Source: an uncultured Lachnospiraceae bacterium (GTDB taxonomy: Bacteria; Bacillota; Clostridia; Lachnospirales; Lachnospiraceae). Taken from it: a DNA stretch of 42,771 nt. The stretch covers positions 411 through 43,181 of the forward strand of contig CAJTTT010000027.1 of the NCBI GenBank assembly GCA_910579285.1. The letters are read 5' to 3'. The notes under the pieces were generated by a model. It made no database searches, was not told the origin of the DNA, and saw nothing but the letters and a program-made list of their open reading frames with translations. A program made the translations under genes and the position numbers. Shown in pieces: positions 32,162 through 41,154 of this stretch; the stretch's first letter is position 1, and every line of letters begins with the position of its first letter.

Positions 32162-33349
32162 ATGGAAGCTTATGAAGTATTTAGAGATCTGGCAATTATC
32201 ATTTTTGCCGCAAAATTTTTCGGTGTTATGGCAAGAAAATGCAAAGCGCCCCAGGTAGTCGGCCAGATTGTGGCTGGACTGTTAATCGGCCCCTGTGTGC
32301 TAGGCTGGGTTGCCCCTTCCGACTTTATCACGCATATGGCGGAGATCGGTGTTGTCCTTTTAATGTTTGAGGTGGGGCTGGAAACGGATTTGAAGGAACT
32401 GGTCAAGACAGGACCGATCGCCCTTCTGATCGCCTGTGCGGGTGTGTTTGTACCGTTGGTGCTGGGCGCTCTTTTATATATGGGCTTTTACGGCATTGCA
32501 CCCTGGGGAAGCGAAGAATTTTTCAAAGCAGTCTTTATCGGTACGATTATGACAGCCACCAGCGTGAGTATCACCGTTGCCGCCCTGCAGGAATTAGGCA
32601 AAATCAAAAGCAAGGTAGGTACAACGATTGTCAGCGCCGCCATCATTGATGATGTGATCGGCATTATCGTCCTTACCTTTGTCATCGGGTTTAAGTCCCC
32701 GGACTCTCATCCCGGCATGGTTATTGTAAAGACCATTATTTTCTTTATTGTCGCTGTGGCAGGCGGTTTTGTCATATTTAAAGTTTTTCTGGCCCTGGAT
32801 AAACGATATCCGCACACGAGACGTATTCCCATTGTTTCACTCGCTTTCTGTTTCGCGCTGTCCTATGTGGCTGAAAAATATTTCGGCATTGCGGATATTA
32901 CGGGAGCCTATATCGCCGGTATTGTGCTCTGTAATTTGAGCGACAATACATATATAGAGCGCAAAGTGGATGTGAGTTCCTACATGCTTTTCGGCCCTCT
33001 GTTTTTTGCCAGCATCGGTCTGAAAACCAACTTTGACGCGATGGACTCCACACTCTTTATCTTCTGTATCTGCTTTGTGATTGTGGCGCTTCTTGCCAAG
33101 ATTATCGGATGCGGTCTGGCGGCAAAGGTCTGCCGTTACAGCATGTCCGATTCGCTAAAAATCGGCGTCGGCATGATGACCCGCGGAGAGGTGGCGCTGA
33201 TTGTGGCACAGAAGGGACTGGCTGCAGATCTTCTGACCTCCGACTATTTTATGGCCGTGATCCTGCTGATCCTGTTCTCTTCGATTGCAACGCCGATTAT
33301 TTTGAAATTCTTATATAACAAAGACGAAAAAAGCCCTGCCAAAGTTTAA
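32162..33349 (+). CDS. Cation/proton antiporter (CPA2 family)
   Basis: A 395-residue membrane protein with about 12-13 helices, related to GerN/NapA/KefB-type sodium or potassium/proton antiporters. Diagnostic points are VVGQIVAGLLIGPCVLGWV (32-50), EVGLETDL, the ion-binding Asp163-Asp164 in SAAIIDDVIGIIVL (the DD motif of electrogenic exchangers), and FFASIGLKTNFDAM with the helix-10 lysine. The C-terminal MMTRGEVALIVAQKG is also conserved. There is no cytoplasmic TrkA-N domain, so it is the short type. TTGGAGG sets ATG 32162. The ion is not determined by sequence. Confidence 0.93.
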   Translation: MEAYEVFRDLAIIIFAAKFFGVMARKCKAPQVVGQIVAGLLIGPCVLGWVAPSDFITHMAEIGVVLLMFEVGLETDLKELVKTGPIALLIACAGVFVPLVLGALLYMGFYGIAPWGSEEFFKAVFIGTIMTATSVSITVAALQELGKIKSKVGTTIVSAAIIDDVIGIIVLTFVIGFKSPDSHPGMVIVKTIIFFIVAVAGGFVIFKVFLALDKRYPHTRRIPIVSLAFCFALSYVAEKYFGIADITGAYIAGIVLCNLSDNTYIERKVDVSSYMLFGPLFFASIGLKTNFDAMDSTLFIFCICFVIVALLAKIIGCGLAAKVCRYSMSDSLKIGVGMMTRGEVALIVAQKGLAADLLTSDYFMAVILLILFSSIATPIILKFLYNKDEKSPAKV

Positions 33350-33383
33350 TCTGGCTTTGCCGCGGTCTCTATCGCTGATATAC

Positions 33384-33430
33384 AAAAAAGATGCGCTGTA
33401 AAATCTGAAACGATACAGCGCATCTTTTTC
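33384..33430. terminator. Bidirectional terminator between the antiporter gene and trxA
   Basis: AAAAAGATGCGCTGTA pairs with TACAGCGCATCTTTTT, a 16-bp stem with a 13-base loop and T-runs on both strands, between convergent genes. Confidence 0.9.
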
Positions 33431-33442
33431 TCTCTTCTGTGG

Positions 33443-33760
33443 TTACAGCACCTTCGCCAGTTCCGCCTCCAATGCCTCCGGCGGTACCGCTCCCACAATA
33501 TTTCCGACAGGCTCTCCCTTGACGAAAATTTTCATATTGGGAATGTTCATCACACGGTACATTCTGGCAAGACCGTCATCCTCATCTATATTGCATTTTC
33601 CGATCTTTACCTTTCCGTCATACTTCTCTGCAAGCTGGGCAATGATGGGCGCCATCATCTTACAGGGGCCGCACCAGTCCGCGTAGAAATCCACCAAAAC
33701 GGGGATGTCTGACTGCAATACTTCACTCTCAAAATTTTCACTTGTAAATTTGTACTCCAT
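33443..33760 (-). CDS. trxA: Thioredoxin
   Basis: A 105-residue cytoplasmic dithiol oxidoreductase. The active site is DWCGPCKMMAP with Cys30 and Cys33. MNIPNMKIFVKGE carries the cis-proline region of the fold. AAGGAGG precedes the ATG. The length is standard. No thioredoxin reductase is in the window. Confidence 0.97.
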   Translation of the reverse strand: MEYKFTSENFESEVLQSDIPVLVDFYADWCGPCKMMAPIIAQLAEKYDGKVKIGKCNIDEDDGLARMYRVMNIPNMKIFVKGEPVGNIVGAVPPEALEAELAKVL

Positions 33761-33820
33761 CTGTTTTCCTCCTTAATTTTATGCTTTTATCGTTTTATTT
33801 CAATAAACACCCGTCTTCAA

Positions 33821-34477
33821 TCAATCTGCCGTATCATGCGATCTTGCAATCACATATTTACAGATCGGATTCCCTTTCGAGGAAAACCGTTCCTCATACT
33901 CAGTCATCACGTTTCCTTCCATCATCTGTGCATTGTGGTGAAGATCCTTCGTCATCTGAAGAATTTTCCATCCCGCCGGCTCCAGCTCCTCCAATGCAAA
34001 CTGAAACAGATCATGGTTGTCCGTCTTAAATTCGATCACACCGTCTGGTACTAGTATCTCATCATACCGGCGCAAAAATTCACGCGAGGGAAGTCTGCGC
34101 TTCGCATGTCTGTCTTTCGGCCAGGGATCAGAAAAATTTAAATAAATACGGTCTGCCTCGCCCTGTGCAAAAACAGATGTGATCTCCTCCGCCTCCATTC
34201 GGATAAAATAAAGATTTGGCAGAGGATCAGCCTCCAGCTTCTGTATGCCCCGGATCAGCACACTGGAATACTTCTCAATCCCTACATAATTGATCTGGGG
34301 ATTCATCCTTGCCAGATCCATAATAAAACGCCCTTTTCCCATACCGATTTCTATGCGGATGGGACAATCATTCCCGAAAACCTCATGCCATTTTCCCCGG
34401 CATTCCTGTGGATTATGTATGACATAATCACAGGCCGCTATCACTTCTCTCGATCCCGTCACATTTCGTAATCTCAT
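33821..34477 (-). CDS. trmB: tRNA (guanine-N7)-methyltransferase
   Basis: A 218-residue SAM-dependent enzyme that methylates G46 in the tRNA variable loop. The SAM-binding motif is IRIEIGMGKGRFIMDLA, followed by YVGIEKYSSV. The family signature YLNFSDPWPKDRHAKRRL, with PWPK and RHAKRR, is intact and marks the catalytic/tRNA-binding region. AGGTGA lies ten bases upstream of the ATG. It is divergent from the carboxypeptidase gene across a 196-base AT-rich gap. Confidence 0.97.
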   Translation of the reverse strand: MRLRNVTGSREVIAACDYVIHNPQECRGKWHEVFGNDCPIRIEIGMGKGRFIMDLARMNPQINYVGIEKYSSVLIRGIQKLEADPLPNLYFIRMEAEEITSVFAQGEADRIYLNFSDPWPKDRHAKRRLPSREFLRRYDEILVPDGVIEFKTDNHDLFQFALEELEPAGWKILQMTKDLHHNAQMMEGNVMTEYEERFSSKGNPICKYVIARSHDTAD

Positions 34478-34673
34478 GTTCTGTCATTCACCTGCCGCTG
34501 TTTTTTCTTTTTTCGCTTTTATTTTACAAATAACCTTGTTAGAACTTTAACACATTTTGCTTTTTTTGTGAATAGACTATAGTTTTTCTTTCAAATAGTG
34601 TATGATATGTAAGGAAATACTCATAATTGATTGCATATTTCATATATTTGTTATCATAGAAAGGTTTTACCGC

Positions 34674-36188
34674 ATGTTATTTTGGACGAATCATAGACTT
34701 TTTCAATCCAGGCGGATCGCGAGTCTGTTTCTTGCATCTTTTCTGGCTTTCTGCAGTTTTTTTTCCGACGGCCTGATTCTGACTGCCAATGCAGCCAGTG
34801 TGGAGGAGCTGCAGGAGGAAGCCGAAGCCCGGAAAACACTTCCCATCCAGTCAAATGAAATTGATAACTGGCCTGCAGGCCCACAGGTAAGCGCACAGGC
34901 TGCCATCCTGATGGACGCAAATACAGGCGTTATTCTCTATTCTAAAAATATCCACGAGCGTCTCTATCCCGCCAGCACAACGAAAATTATGACCGCACTT
35001 CTCGCGATGGAACAGGGCAATCTGGACGATATCGTGAAATTCAGCCACGAAGCGGTATTCAGCGTACCTGCAGACGGTTCCAATATGGGTATGGACGAGG
35101 GAGAATCCATTTCGCTGGAGGAATGTCTCTACGGAATCATGGTTGCTTCCGCCAATGAAGCTGCCAATGCCGCAGGGGAATATATTTCCGGCTCTATCGA
35201 AGATTTTGTTGCGCTGATGAATCAACGGGCGGAGGAAATCGGCTGTACCGACACGCATTTCACCAACCCTAACGGTCTCCACGATTCCCAGCATTACACA
35301 AGCGCTTACGATCTTGCACTGATATCAAGCCAGTTTTTCCGCAATGAAATGCTTTGTAAGATAAGCAATACCCCGCGCTATCACTTTGAAGCCACGGACA
35401 CACAGCCTGACGATTTCTATAAAAACAACAAACATCAGCTGGTAAACGGAGAAATCCCTTACGAAGGTATACTGGGCGGAAAAACAGGGTTTACGAGCGA
35501 TTCCAGACAGACTCTTGTGACCTGCGCAGAGCAGAACGGCATGCGCCTCGTCTGTGTTGTCTTCAAAGAGGAAAGCCCGGATCAGTTTACAGATACCGTG
35601 GAGCTTTTTGACTATGGTTTTCACAATTTCCAGGTTTTGAATATTTCGGAAAACGAAGAGAAATATAATATTGAATCCACCGGCTTTCTCCAGATTGGAA
35701 ATGATGTTTTTGGCAATTCGGATCCTATCCTCTCTATAGACAGTGACAGTTATGTGATCATACCAAATACTGTCTCCTTTCAGGATCTGGATTCTGTGAT
35801 TGACTACAGTCAGTCGGATGCGAACCGTGTTGCCGGAATTGAATACTCCTATCACGGCATGTATGTTGGAAATGCGTACCTCAATCTCATCACGGACAAC
35901 GTTTCCTCCTATGAGTTTGACACAAATATGACTGCCACGGATGTAAGCGTGGAAAGAACGGATGCGGAACTGAAAACAGAGGACGGGCAGACGCAGAACA
36001 CGATTTTTATTAACATCAAAAAAGTCTTAATCATAGTTCTCGTTCTTGCCGCCACTGTGATCACCATATTTATGCTTCATGCATTAATAACCAACGGAAG
36101 AACTGCCAAGCGCAGAAATAACCGCATCAAGCGCAAACAAAGGCGGCGGTCGCGCATGCGTATGGATTTTGATGATTTTGATTTTTAA
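34674..36188 (+). CDS. D-alanyl-D-alanine carboxypeptidase (S11 penicillin-binding protein)
   Basis: A 504-residue low-molecular-weight PBP that trims the terminal D-Ala from peptidoglycan stem peptides. A signal peptide (about 14-41) ends near LTANAAS. The active site is complete: Ser101-Thr-Thr-Lys104 (YPASTTKIMTALL), Ser159-Ala-Asn161 (MVASANEAANA) and Lys270-Thr-Gly (GGKTGFTSDSRQTL). After the beta-rich C-terminal domain a transmembrane helix (about 443-463) and a strongly basic tail follow, so it is anchored by a true C-terminal membrane helix rather than only an amphipathic one. GAAAGG sets ATG 34674; the frame extends upstream without a site. Vegetative versus sporulation role is not decided. 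Confidence 0.94.
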   Translation: MLFWTNHRLFQSRRIASLFLASFLAFCSFFSDGLILTANAASVEELQEEAEARKTLPIQSNEIDNWPAGPQVSAQAAILMDANTGVILYSKNIHERLYPASTTKIMTALLAMEQGNLDDIVKFSHEAVFSVPADGSNMGMDEGESISLEECLYGIMVASANEAANAAGEYISGSIEDFVALMNQRAEEIGCTDTHFTNPNGLHDSQHYTSAYDLALISSQFFRNEMLCKISNTPRYHFEATDTQPDDFYKNNKHQLVNGEIPYEGILGGKTGFTSDSRQTLVTCAEQNGMRLVCVVFKEESPDQFTDTVELFDYGFHNFQVLNISENEEKYNIESTGFLQIGNDVFGNSDPILSIDSDSYVIIPNTVSFQDLDSVIDYSQSDANRVAGIEYSYHGMYVGNAYLNLITDNVSSYEFDTNMTATDVSVERTDAELKTEDGQTQNTIFINIKKVLIIVLVLAATVITIFMLHALITNGRTAKRRNNRIKRKQRRRSRMRMDFDDFDF

Positions 36189-36200
36189 TCATAGAAACTC

Positions 36201-36234
36201 TTGACCTTATACTAAGTATACCCCCTATACTTAG
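36201..36234 (+). promoter_or_regulatory. MerR-type promoter and operator
   Basis: TTGACC (36201-36206) and TATACT (36226-36231) are separated by 19 bases, the over-long spacer typical of MerR-controlled promoters. A perfect 9-bp inverted repeat, CTAAGTATA (36212-36220) and TATACTTAG (36226-36234), flanks CCCCC. The downstream gene encodes a MerR protein, so autoregulation is likely. Confidence 0.8.
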
Positions 36235-36266
36235 CTTAACAAACAAGGAAAGGAGGTACATTTCTA

Positions 36267-37106
36267 TTGAACATCAACGAGTTGGAACGCCTGACTGGAA
36301 TCACCAAACAGAATATCCGTTTCTATGAAAAGAAGGAGCTGCTCCATCCAATCAGAAATCCTGAGAATAATTACCGGGAATATTCGGAAGAAGATGCAGC
36401 CACGCTCAAAACGATCAAGCTTCTGCGGAAACTGGATTTTTCATTGGAGGATATCCGGGGCATCCTGTCTGCAGAGGTAGCGCTCCACACATTGCTGGAG
36501 CAGCATCTGGAAGAACTGCATTCACGTCAGAAAAAATTACAATCCTGTATTGATGTCTGCGATGATCTGCTCCACACGGACATTGAAAAAATCAACGTGG
36601 ACGAAACACTGGAAAAGATGGATCGAATAGAACAGAATGGGGGTATGTTTATGTCGATTATTGAAGATTATAAAAAATATGCGAAAGCGCAGCGCAAACA
36701 GAGTTTTTCTTTCCAGCCCGATACGATGGTGATGAATCCCGGAGAATTTCTGGAAGCGTTGTTTTTATACGCCAACGAAAACAATCAGAATCTGGAAATC
36801 ATCAAGGAGGGGATGTATCCTGTTTTTACGCTTGACGGTGTGGAGTATAAAGCGGAGCGTATCTTTGGACGATTCGGAGCAACGGTACGCTGTACGATGA
36901 CGCATCCCGAAGAAAGCGGGGATGCGGATATTTCTCCTAAAAGGAAAATGATTTACCGGGTGATAAACGGGCCATACATTCTGCTGCTCATGGTCTTTCT
37001 CTTCATGGCAATTGACAGGCAGAGCGTTGTCTGGGCGGCTGTCGTGGCTTTATTCATCTTCCCGTATCTGATCTGGCTCTTTTGGATATTCCCGAAAATC
37101 AGATAA
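36267..37106 (+). CDS. MerR-family regulator with C-terminal membrane helices
   Basis: 279 residues starting at TTG 36267, about ten bases after AAAGGAGG. The N-terminal MerR helix-turn-helix has MNINELERLTGITKQNIRFY, a wing NNYREYSEEDAATL and IKLLRKLDFSLEDIRGIL. A long dimerisation helix (about 76-110) follows. The middle part (about 130-220) is unassigned. Two hydrophobic segments at about 234-249 and 253-275 end the protein, so it should sit in the membrane with DNA-binding and sensor parts in the cytoplasm. The operator upstream suggests self-control. No obvious target gene lies downstream; a terminator follows. Confidence 0.9.
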   Translation: MNINELERLTGITKQNIRFYEKKELLHPIRNPENNYREYSEEDAATLKTIKLLRKLDFSLEDIRGILSAEVALHTLLEQHLEELHSRQKKLQSCIDVCDDLLHTDIEKINVDETLEKMDRIEQNGGMFMSIIEDYKKYAKAQRKQSFSFQPDTMVMNPGEFLEALFLYANENNQNLEIIKEGMYPVFTLDGVEYKAERIFGRFGATVRCTMTHPEESGDADISPKRKMIYRVINGPYILLLMVFLFMAIDRQSVVWAAVVALFIFPYLIWLFWIFPKIR

Positions 37107-37117
37107 AGAATGCAAAA

Positions 37118-37155
37118 AGGCTGTAAATTCAAGAATCCTTGAATTTACGGCCTTT
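37118..37155. terminator. Terminator between the MerR gene and tRNA-Arg
   Basis: AGGCTGTAAATTCAAG pairs with CTTGAATTTACGGCCT (one G-T pair), a 16-bp stem with a four-base loop, A-run before and TT after. It can serve both strands, ending the MerR and the tRNA-Arg transcripts. Confidence 0.85.
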
Positions 37156-37157
37156 AA

Positions 37158-37229
37158 CGTTCCCTGCGGGAATCGAACCCACAACTGGGGCTTAGGAGGC
37201 TCCTGTTATATCCATTTAACTAAGGGAAC
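37158..37229 (-). tRNA. tRNA-Arg (anticodon CCT)
   Basis: A 72-base cloverleaf. Acceptor GTTCCCT/AGGGAAC, D stem GTTA/TAAC, anticodon loop CTCCTAA (CCT, reading AGG), T stem GTGGG/CCCGC with TTCGATT loop, discriminator G. The anticodon stem GGAGC/GCCCC has an A-C mismatch at 29-41. CCA is not encoded. It lies 27 bases below the DUF3881-like stop codon, on the same strand. Confidence 0.95.
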
Positions 37230-37256
37230 AACTGCCATTTATTTATAAAGCAGAAC

Positions 37257-38138
37257 CTACATGGGATAATTGATAAATCCCTGCATCCAGATAACCCCTT
37301 TAAACCGGCGGCCAATCTGCGGTTCTCCATATAAATCGTTTTTATTGATACAGACATCAAACTCAAGATCGTTACAGCAAAGGCGCAGTACATATATTTC
37401 CTCACGGGTCATCCTGTTCACCCGCAGAGAAATATCAATGATTTCTCCCATAACCGAATACTGGTCACACTCCACGCCATAGGGCATAAAATAGGTATCC
37501 ACAAGACTGAATACATCTTCTGTAAGAATCTTTTTGGAAATGGTAGAGTAGATATCCATATCCTCCAGCGTGAGACTTTCAATCGCTTCCTCATCGCCTT
37601 TACGCGCCGCCGCAATCAACTGGTTGCGGCTCATGGAATCTTTCTGTATTCTCCGTCTGTCGCTTTCGTCTTTTCCTATCGGTAATAATATATTACCACT
37701 AATTGACAATCCTGACAACGTTAAAGTTGTACCAGTTACGGGGAGCATATTTGTGGTCTGCGCTTTTACATAGGGAACTATGTTCTGCAGATAAAAGATC
37801 AGACTTACGCCCACCTTGATATCATCACATACCCCTGCGTAAGATTCTTTGTCGGCGTGGCGTTCCACAGACACATCCTCATAAGAACTGACGCCTGTGC
37901 CGCGCAGATAAGGATAAAAATAATCGTAGGTAAATTTTTCTTCGGCATCGAACTCACCACAGACGGCAATTCCGATATCCTGCGCGAAATCCTCGCAAAA
38001 CTCCGCGAGTATGGTATCCTCGCCGTTAGAAGTATAGGAACGGTGTGTCGCGTTCATTATGATATCTGTAATCAGACGCTGCTCTTCGCGTCTGTCCGCC
38101 AGCTTGCTGAATCCAATTGCCCGCATAAATTTATGCAA
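37257..38138 (-). CDS. DUF3881-like protein, TTG start
   Basis: 293 residues, which I recognise from memory as the DUF3881 family of Lachnospiraceae, function unknown. It starts MHKFMRAIGFSKL (TTG read as Met). An in-frame ATG at 38159 exists, but the codons after it form AAAAAGGAGGTG, an excellent ribosome binding site eight bases before TTG 38138. That makes the TTG the probable start. The protein is soluble, without signal peptide, with a beta-rich C-terminal half (ECDQYSVMGEIIDISLRVNR, LEFDVCINKNDLYGEP). It lies 51 bases downstream of serS on the same strand. Confidence 0.8.
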   Translation of the reverse strand: MHKFMRAIGFSKLADRREEQRLITDIIMNATHRSYTSNGEDTILAEFCEDFAQDIGIAVCGEFDAEEKFTYDYFYPYLRGTGVSSYEDVSVERHADKESYAGVCDDIKVGVSLIFYLQNIVPYVKAQTTNMLPVTGTTLTLSGLSISGNILLPIGKDESDRRRIQKDSMSRNQLIAAARKGDEEAIESLTLEDMDIYSTISKKILTEDVFSLVDTYFMPYGVECDQYSVMGEIIDISLRVNRMTREEIYVLRLCCNDLEFDVCINKNDLYGEPQIGRRFKGVIWMQGFINYPM

Positions 38139-38189
38139 AGATTTCACCTCCTTTTTCATTCTTTACTTATTACATACATTTTGTAAAAA

Positions 38190-39467
38190 TCAGCGGATTT
38201 CACTTATTCCGCCCATGTAAGGACGAAGCACTTCAGGAATACGCACAGATCCGTCCGCCTGCAGATTATTTTCCAAAAATGCAATGAGCATTCTGGGCGG
38301 CGCTACCACCGTATTATTTAAAGTATGGGCAAAATACTTGCCATCTGCGCCATTTACACGGATGCGGAGTCTCCTTGCCTGGGCATCCCCCAGATTGGAG
38401 CAGCTTCCCACCTCAAAATATTTTTTCTGTCTCGGTGACCATGCTTCCACATCGTAGGACTTCACTTTCAAATCAGCCAGGTCGCCGGAACAACACTCAA
38501 TCGTTCTCACCGGGATATCCAGGGAGCGGAACAGGTCAACCGTATTCTGCCATAATTTCTCAAACCACATCGGTGACTCTTCCGGCTTGCACACCACAAT
38601 CATTTCCTGTTTTTCAAACTGGTGAATGCGGTAAACGCCTCTCTCCTCAATGCCGTGCGCTCCCTTCTCCTTGCGGAAGCAGGGAGAATAACTGGTAAGC
38701 GTGTGGGGAAGTTCCTCCTCAGGAATGATGGTATCTATAAACTTACCGATCATGGAATGCTCCGATGTACCGATCAGATATAAGTCCTCTCCCTCAATCT
38801 TATACATCATGGCATCCATTTCCGCAAAACTCATCACGCCGTCCACTACCACGCTTCTGATCATAAAAGGCGGCACACAGTAAGTAAAACCTCTGCCGAT
38901 CATAAAATCTCTCGCATAGGCAATCACCGCGGAATGCAGTCTGGCAATATCGCCCATCAGATAATAAAATCCGTTTCCTGCCACACGCCCTGCCGCATCC
39001 ATATCAACACCGTGAAAACGTTCCATAATTTCCGTGTGATAAGGAATCTCAAAATCGGGCACCAGCGGATCGCCGTACTTCTGTATCTCCACGTTCTCCG
39101 TATCATCCTTGCCGATCGGAACAGAGGGATCTATGATATTCGGTATGGTCATCATATCCTTTTTGATTTTTTCGCGCAGCTCTGTTTCCTTTGCCTCCAG
39201 CTCGGAAAGTCTCGCCGCACCTGCTGCCACCTCAGCTTTTTTCGCCTCAGCCTCTTCCTTCTTTCCCTGTCCCATCAGCGCGCCGATCTCTTTCGATATC
39301 TTGTTTCTCTTCGCGCGGATCTCATCGGCTTCCTGCTGTGCAGCCCTGACCTCTGCATCCAGTGCGATCACTTCATCCACCAGAGGAAGTTTCTGTTCCT
39401 GAAATTTTTTTCTGATATTTTCTTTTACCGTCTCAGGATTCTCTCTTAAAAACTTAATGTCAATCAT
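38190..39467 (-). CDS. serS: Seryl-tRNA synthetase
   Basis: A 425-residue class II synthetase that charges tRNA-Ser. The N-terminal coiled coil (about 30-100) that grips the tRNA long arm is clear (LDAEVRAAQQEADEIRAKRN). Motif 2 is PCFRKEKGAHGIEERGVYRI, and motif 3 region contains FEVGSCSNLGDAQARRLRIR. AAGGGG precedes the ATG. No T-box leader is visible: only 29 bases separate it from the HD-GYP gene upstream, suggesting co-transcription. Normal length. Confidence 0.98.
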   Translation of the reverse strand: MIDIKFLRENPETVKENIRKKFQEQKLPLVDEVIALDAEVRAAQQEADEIRAKRNKISKEIGALMGQGKKEEAEAKKAEVAAGAARLSELEAKETELREKIKKDMMTIPNIIDPSVPIGKDDTENVEIQKYGDPLVPDFEIPYHTEIMERFHGVDMDAAGRVAGNGFYYLMGDIARLHSAVIAYARDFMIGRGFTYCVPPFMIRSVVVDGVMSFAEMDAMMYKIEGEDLYLIGTSEHSMIGKFIDTIIPEEELPHTLTSYSPCFRKEKGAHGIEERGVYRIHQFEKQEMIVVCKPEESPMWFEKLWQNTVDLFRSLDIPVRTIECCSGDLADLKVKSYDVEAWSPRQKKYFEVGSCSNLGDAQARRLRIRVNGADGKYFAHTLNNTVVAPPRMLIAFLENNLQADGSVRIPEVLRPYMGGISEIR

Positions 39468-39496
39468 GGTATGTCCCCTTCTTCTTAAAATTTCTT

Positions 39497-40543
39497 TTAT
39501 TCGATCACTTCATCAATATACAAATCGCTGTATTCCGCCAGATCTTTCACCACATCCACAGCCATTCCATTTCTGTCCTTCGTAATACGGATAACCGGCC
39601 GGTCCGGGTACTGCTTATTCTGGTAAAGGACAATGCCTGTCTCCCCCTCGCATGTCTTTACGACAGTGCCGGCGGGATATACGGCAGTGAACTCCAAAAA
39701 GATATCGACAATTTTCCCGTCAAATTTTATATCTTTGTTATTTCTCAAATATCTTACGGCTTCATAGACTTTTGTTCTCTTACATCCGATCCCACAGATC
39801 ATTTCGTCAAAAGCATCACAAATCTGTATGATACGGCATTCCCGGGAAATCATTGTTGTTCTCAGAGGATAACCCGAGCCATCCAGACGCTCATGGTGAT
39901 ATAATATCATATTTTTGCTGTCTTCGGATATCCAATTTTCGTCACGAAGAGCCGAATACCCATAAACTGGATGTTTCTTGTACTCCACATATTCCAGTTC
40001 CGTCAGCTCATCCAAATTCTGGTTTTCATACGGAACCTGCAGATAGCGCAGTCCCAAATCATGCAGCAGACAACTGACGCCTATATCATGCACCATTTCC
40101 TGCGGCAGTCCCATCTTAAGCGCAACAATGGTAGCCAGACTGCACAGACTGATTGAATGATCATAGATATCAGAACTTCTCTCTTTGATATCATAGATCT
40201 TCTCTACCACTTCCTCTTCTTCAAGAATATTTGTGATAATGGTATCCGCCGTCTGGCATAACTCCATCAGTTTCTCGTTGTGACTGTAAGTATGTTTCTC
40301 CAGAATGCTTTTCACTTTCGACTTAAAGCTTTCTTCCACTTCCTCCTTGAGAATAACCACTTCTTTTGTATCCGGCACTCTCTCTTTTATATACACTTCC
40401 CGGACGTTCAGCTCTTTGAGCTTCTCGATATATTCCGGCTTGAGAAGTGTACCCGCAGAAAGCAGAATTTTATATTCCAATGTCATGGCATCCTTAGCCA
40501 GTATTTCTGTTCCAACCAGATCGCTTACTTTGCACAGTCTCAT
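39497..40543 (-). CDS. HD-GYP domain protein, predicted cyclic-di-GMP phosphodiesterase
   Basis: 348 residues. The HD-GYP domain (about 120-275) includes YDHSISLCSLATIVALKMGL, VSCLLHDLGLRYLQ (HD pair) and ILYHHERLDGSGYPLR, with the full HHE-x2-DGxGYP signature. An N-terminal region (LVGTEILAKDAMTLEYKILL) resembles the small beta domain often found before HD-GYP. No membrane segment. GAGGGAAAA precedes the ATG. It is encoded between DUF4446 and serS on the same strand, as part of the parAB-linked run; the order may be lineage-typical. Substrate preference is inferred from the motif. Confidence 0.93.
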   Translation of the reverse strand: MRLCKVSDLVGTEILAKDAMTLEYKILLSAGTLLKPEYIEKLKELNVREVYIKERVPDTKEVVILKEEVEESFKSKVKSILEKHTYSHNEKLMELCQTADTIITNILEEEEVVEKIYDIKERSSDIYDHSISLCSLATIVALKMGLPQEMVHDIGVSCLLHDLGLRYLQVPYENQNLDELTELEYVEYKKHPVYGYSALRDENWISEDSKNMILYHHERLDGSGYPLRTTMISRECRIIQICDAFDEMICGIGCKRTKVYEAVRYLRNNKDIKFDGKIVDIFLEFTAVYPAGTVVKTCEGETGIVLYQNKQYPDRPVIRITKDRNGMAVDVVKDLAEYSDLYIDEVIE

Positions 40544-40580
40544 TTTTCCCTCGTATTCTAACCTTTTCGGTTAAGCTCGA

Positions 40581-41090
40581 CTATAAATCCATAGCCATGT
40601 CAAGAGCCTTTTTCTCCTCTTCTCCCAAAGAAATATCACATAAACCGTTTTTGATTTCCTTTGTATAAGAGTAACAGCCTTCCGCGCTGTGAACGGAATT
40701 GATAATAAATCCGTTATCATTTTCATCAAGCAGCGCTAGGGAAAAACTGAGCTGCCCGCCCATCTGGTTAAAGGCGTCATATTTAATAAGACCGATTTTC
40801 TGGAATGCGCCCTCCTGTTTTCTATAAAGATTTTCGATATCCTTCCGATTCTTTTCCATAGATGCCTTGATCAGCCTGTTGTCTTCATAAAGACCCATAA
40901 TATCCTTCTCCAGGCTTTTGGCATTTTTCCCGCCCATAAACTTTTTATACTTCTTTGATAGTCTGCCCAGATTTACACAAAGCACAATCACAACAATCAG
41001 CAGAATAAGAATCGCCGCAAACGCACCGATAAACAGATACGTCAAATCCATGTTTCCAAGTCCCATATCATCTAGTAAATTATAGTTCAT
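40581..41090 (-). CDS. DUF4446 family membrane protein
   Basis: 169 residues. One N-terminal helix (about 17-43, LTYLFIGAFAAILILLIVVI) is followed by a basic, coiled-coil segment (about 50-95, SLEKDIMGLYEDNRLIKASM). The C-terminal globular part contains IGLIKYDAFNQMGGQLSFSL and DDNGFIINS, the hallmark of DUF4446. The family has no established function but is regularly found next to parB in Firmicutes, as here. AAAGG lies before the ATG. It is 64 bases downstream of parB. Confidence 0.92.
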   Translation of the reverse strand: MNYNLLDDMGLGNMDLTYLFIGAFAAILILLIVVIVLCVNLGRLSKKYKKFMGGKNAKSLEKDIMGLYEDNRLIKASMEKNRKDIENLYRKQEGAFQKIGLIKYDAFNQMGGQLSFSLALLDENDNGFIINSVHSAEGCYSYTKEIKNGLCDISLGEEEKKALDMAMDL

Positions 41091-41154
41091 TTATCGTTAG
41101 CCTTTCTGTATTTGACAGTCTCAATTATCGTTTGTGCATATAAATAATGGTAAC

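Noticed and set aside
39468..39496. T-box leader before serS
   Set aside because: Only 29 bases separate serS from the preceding gene, too short for a T-box.
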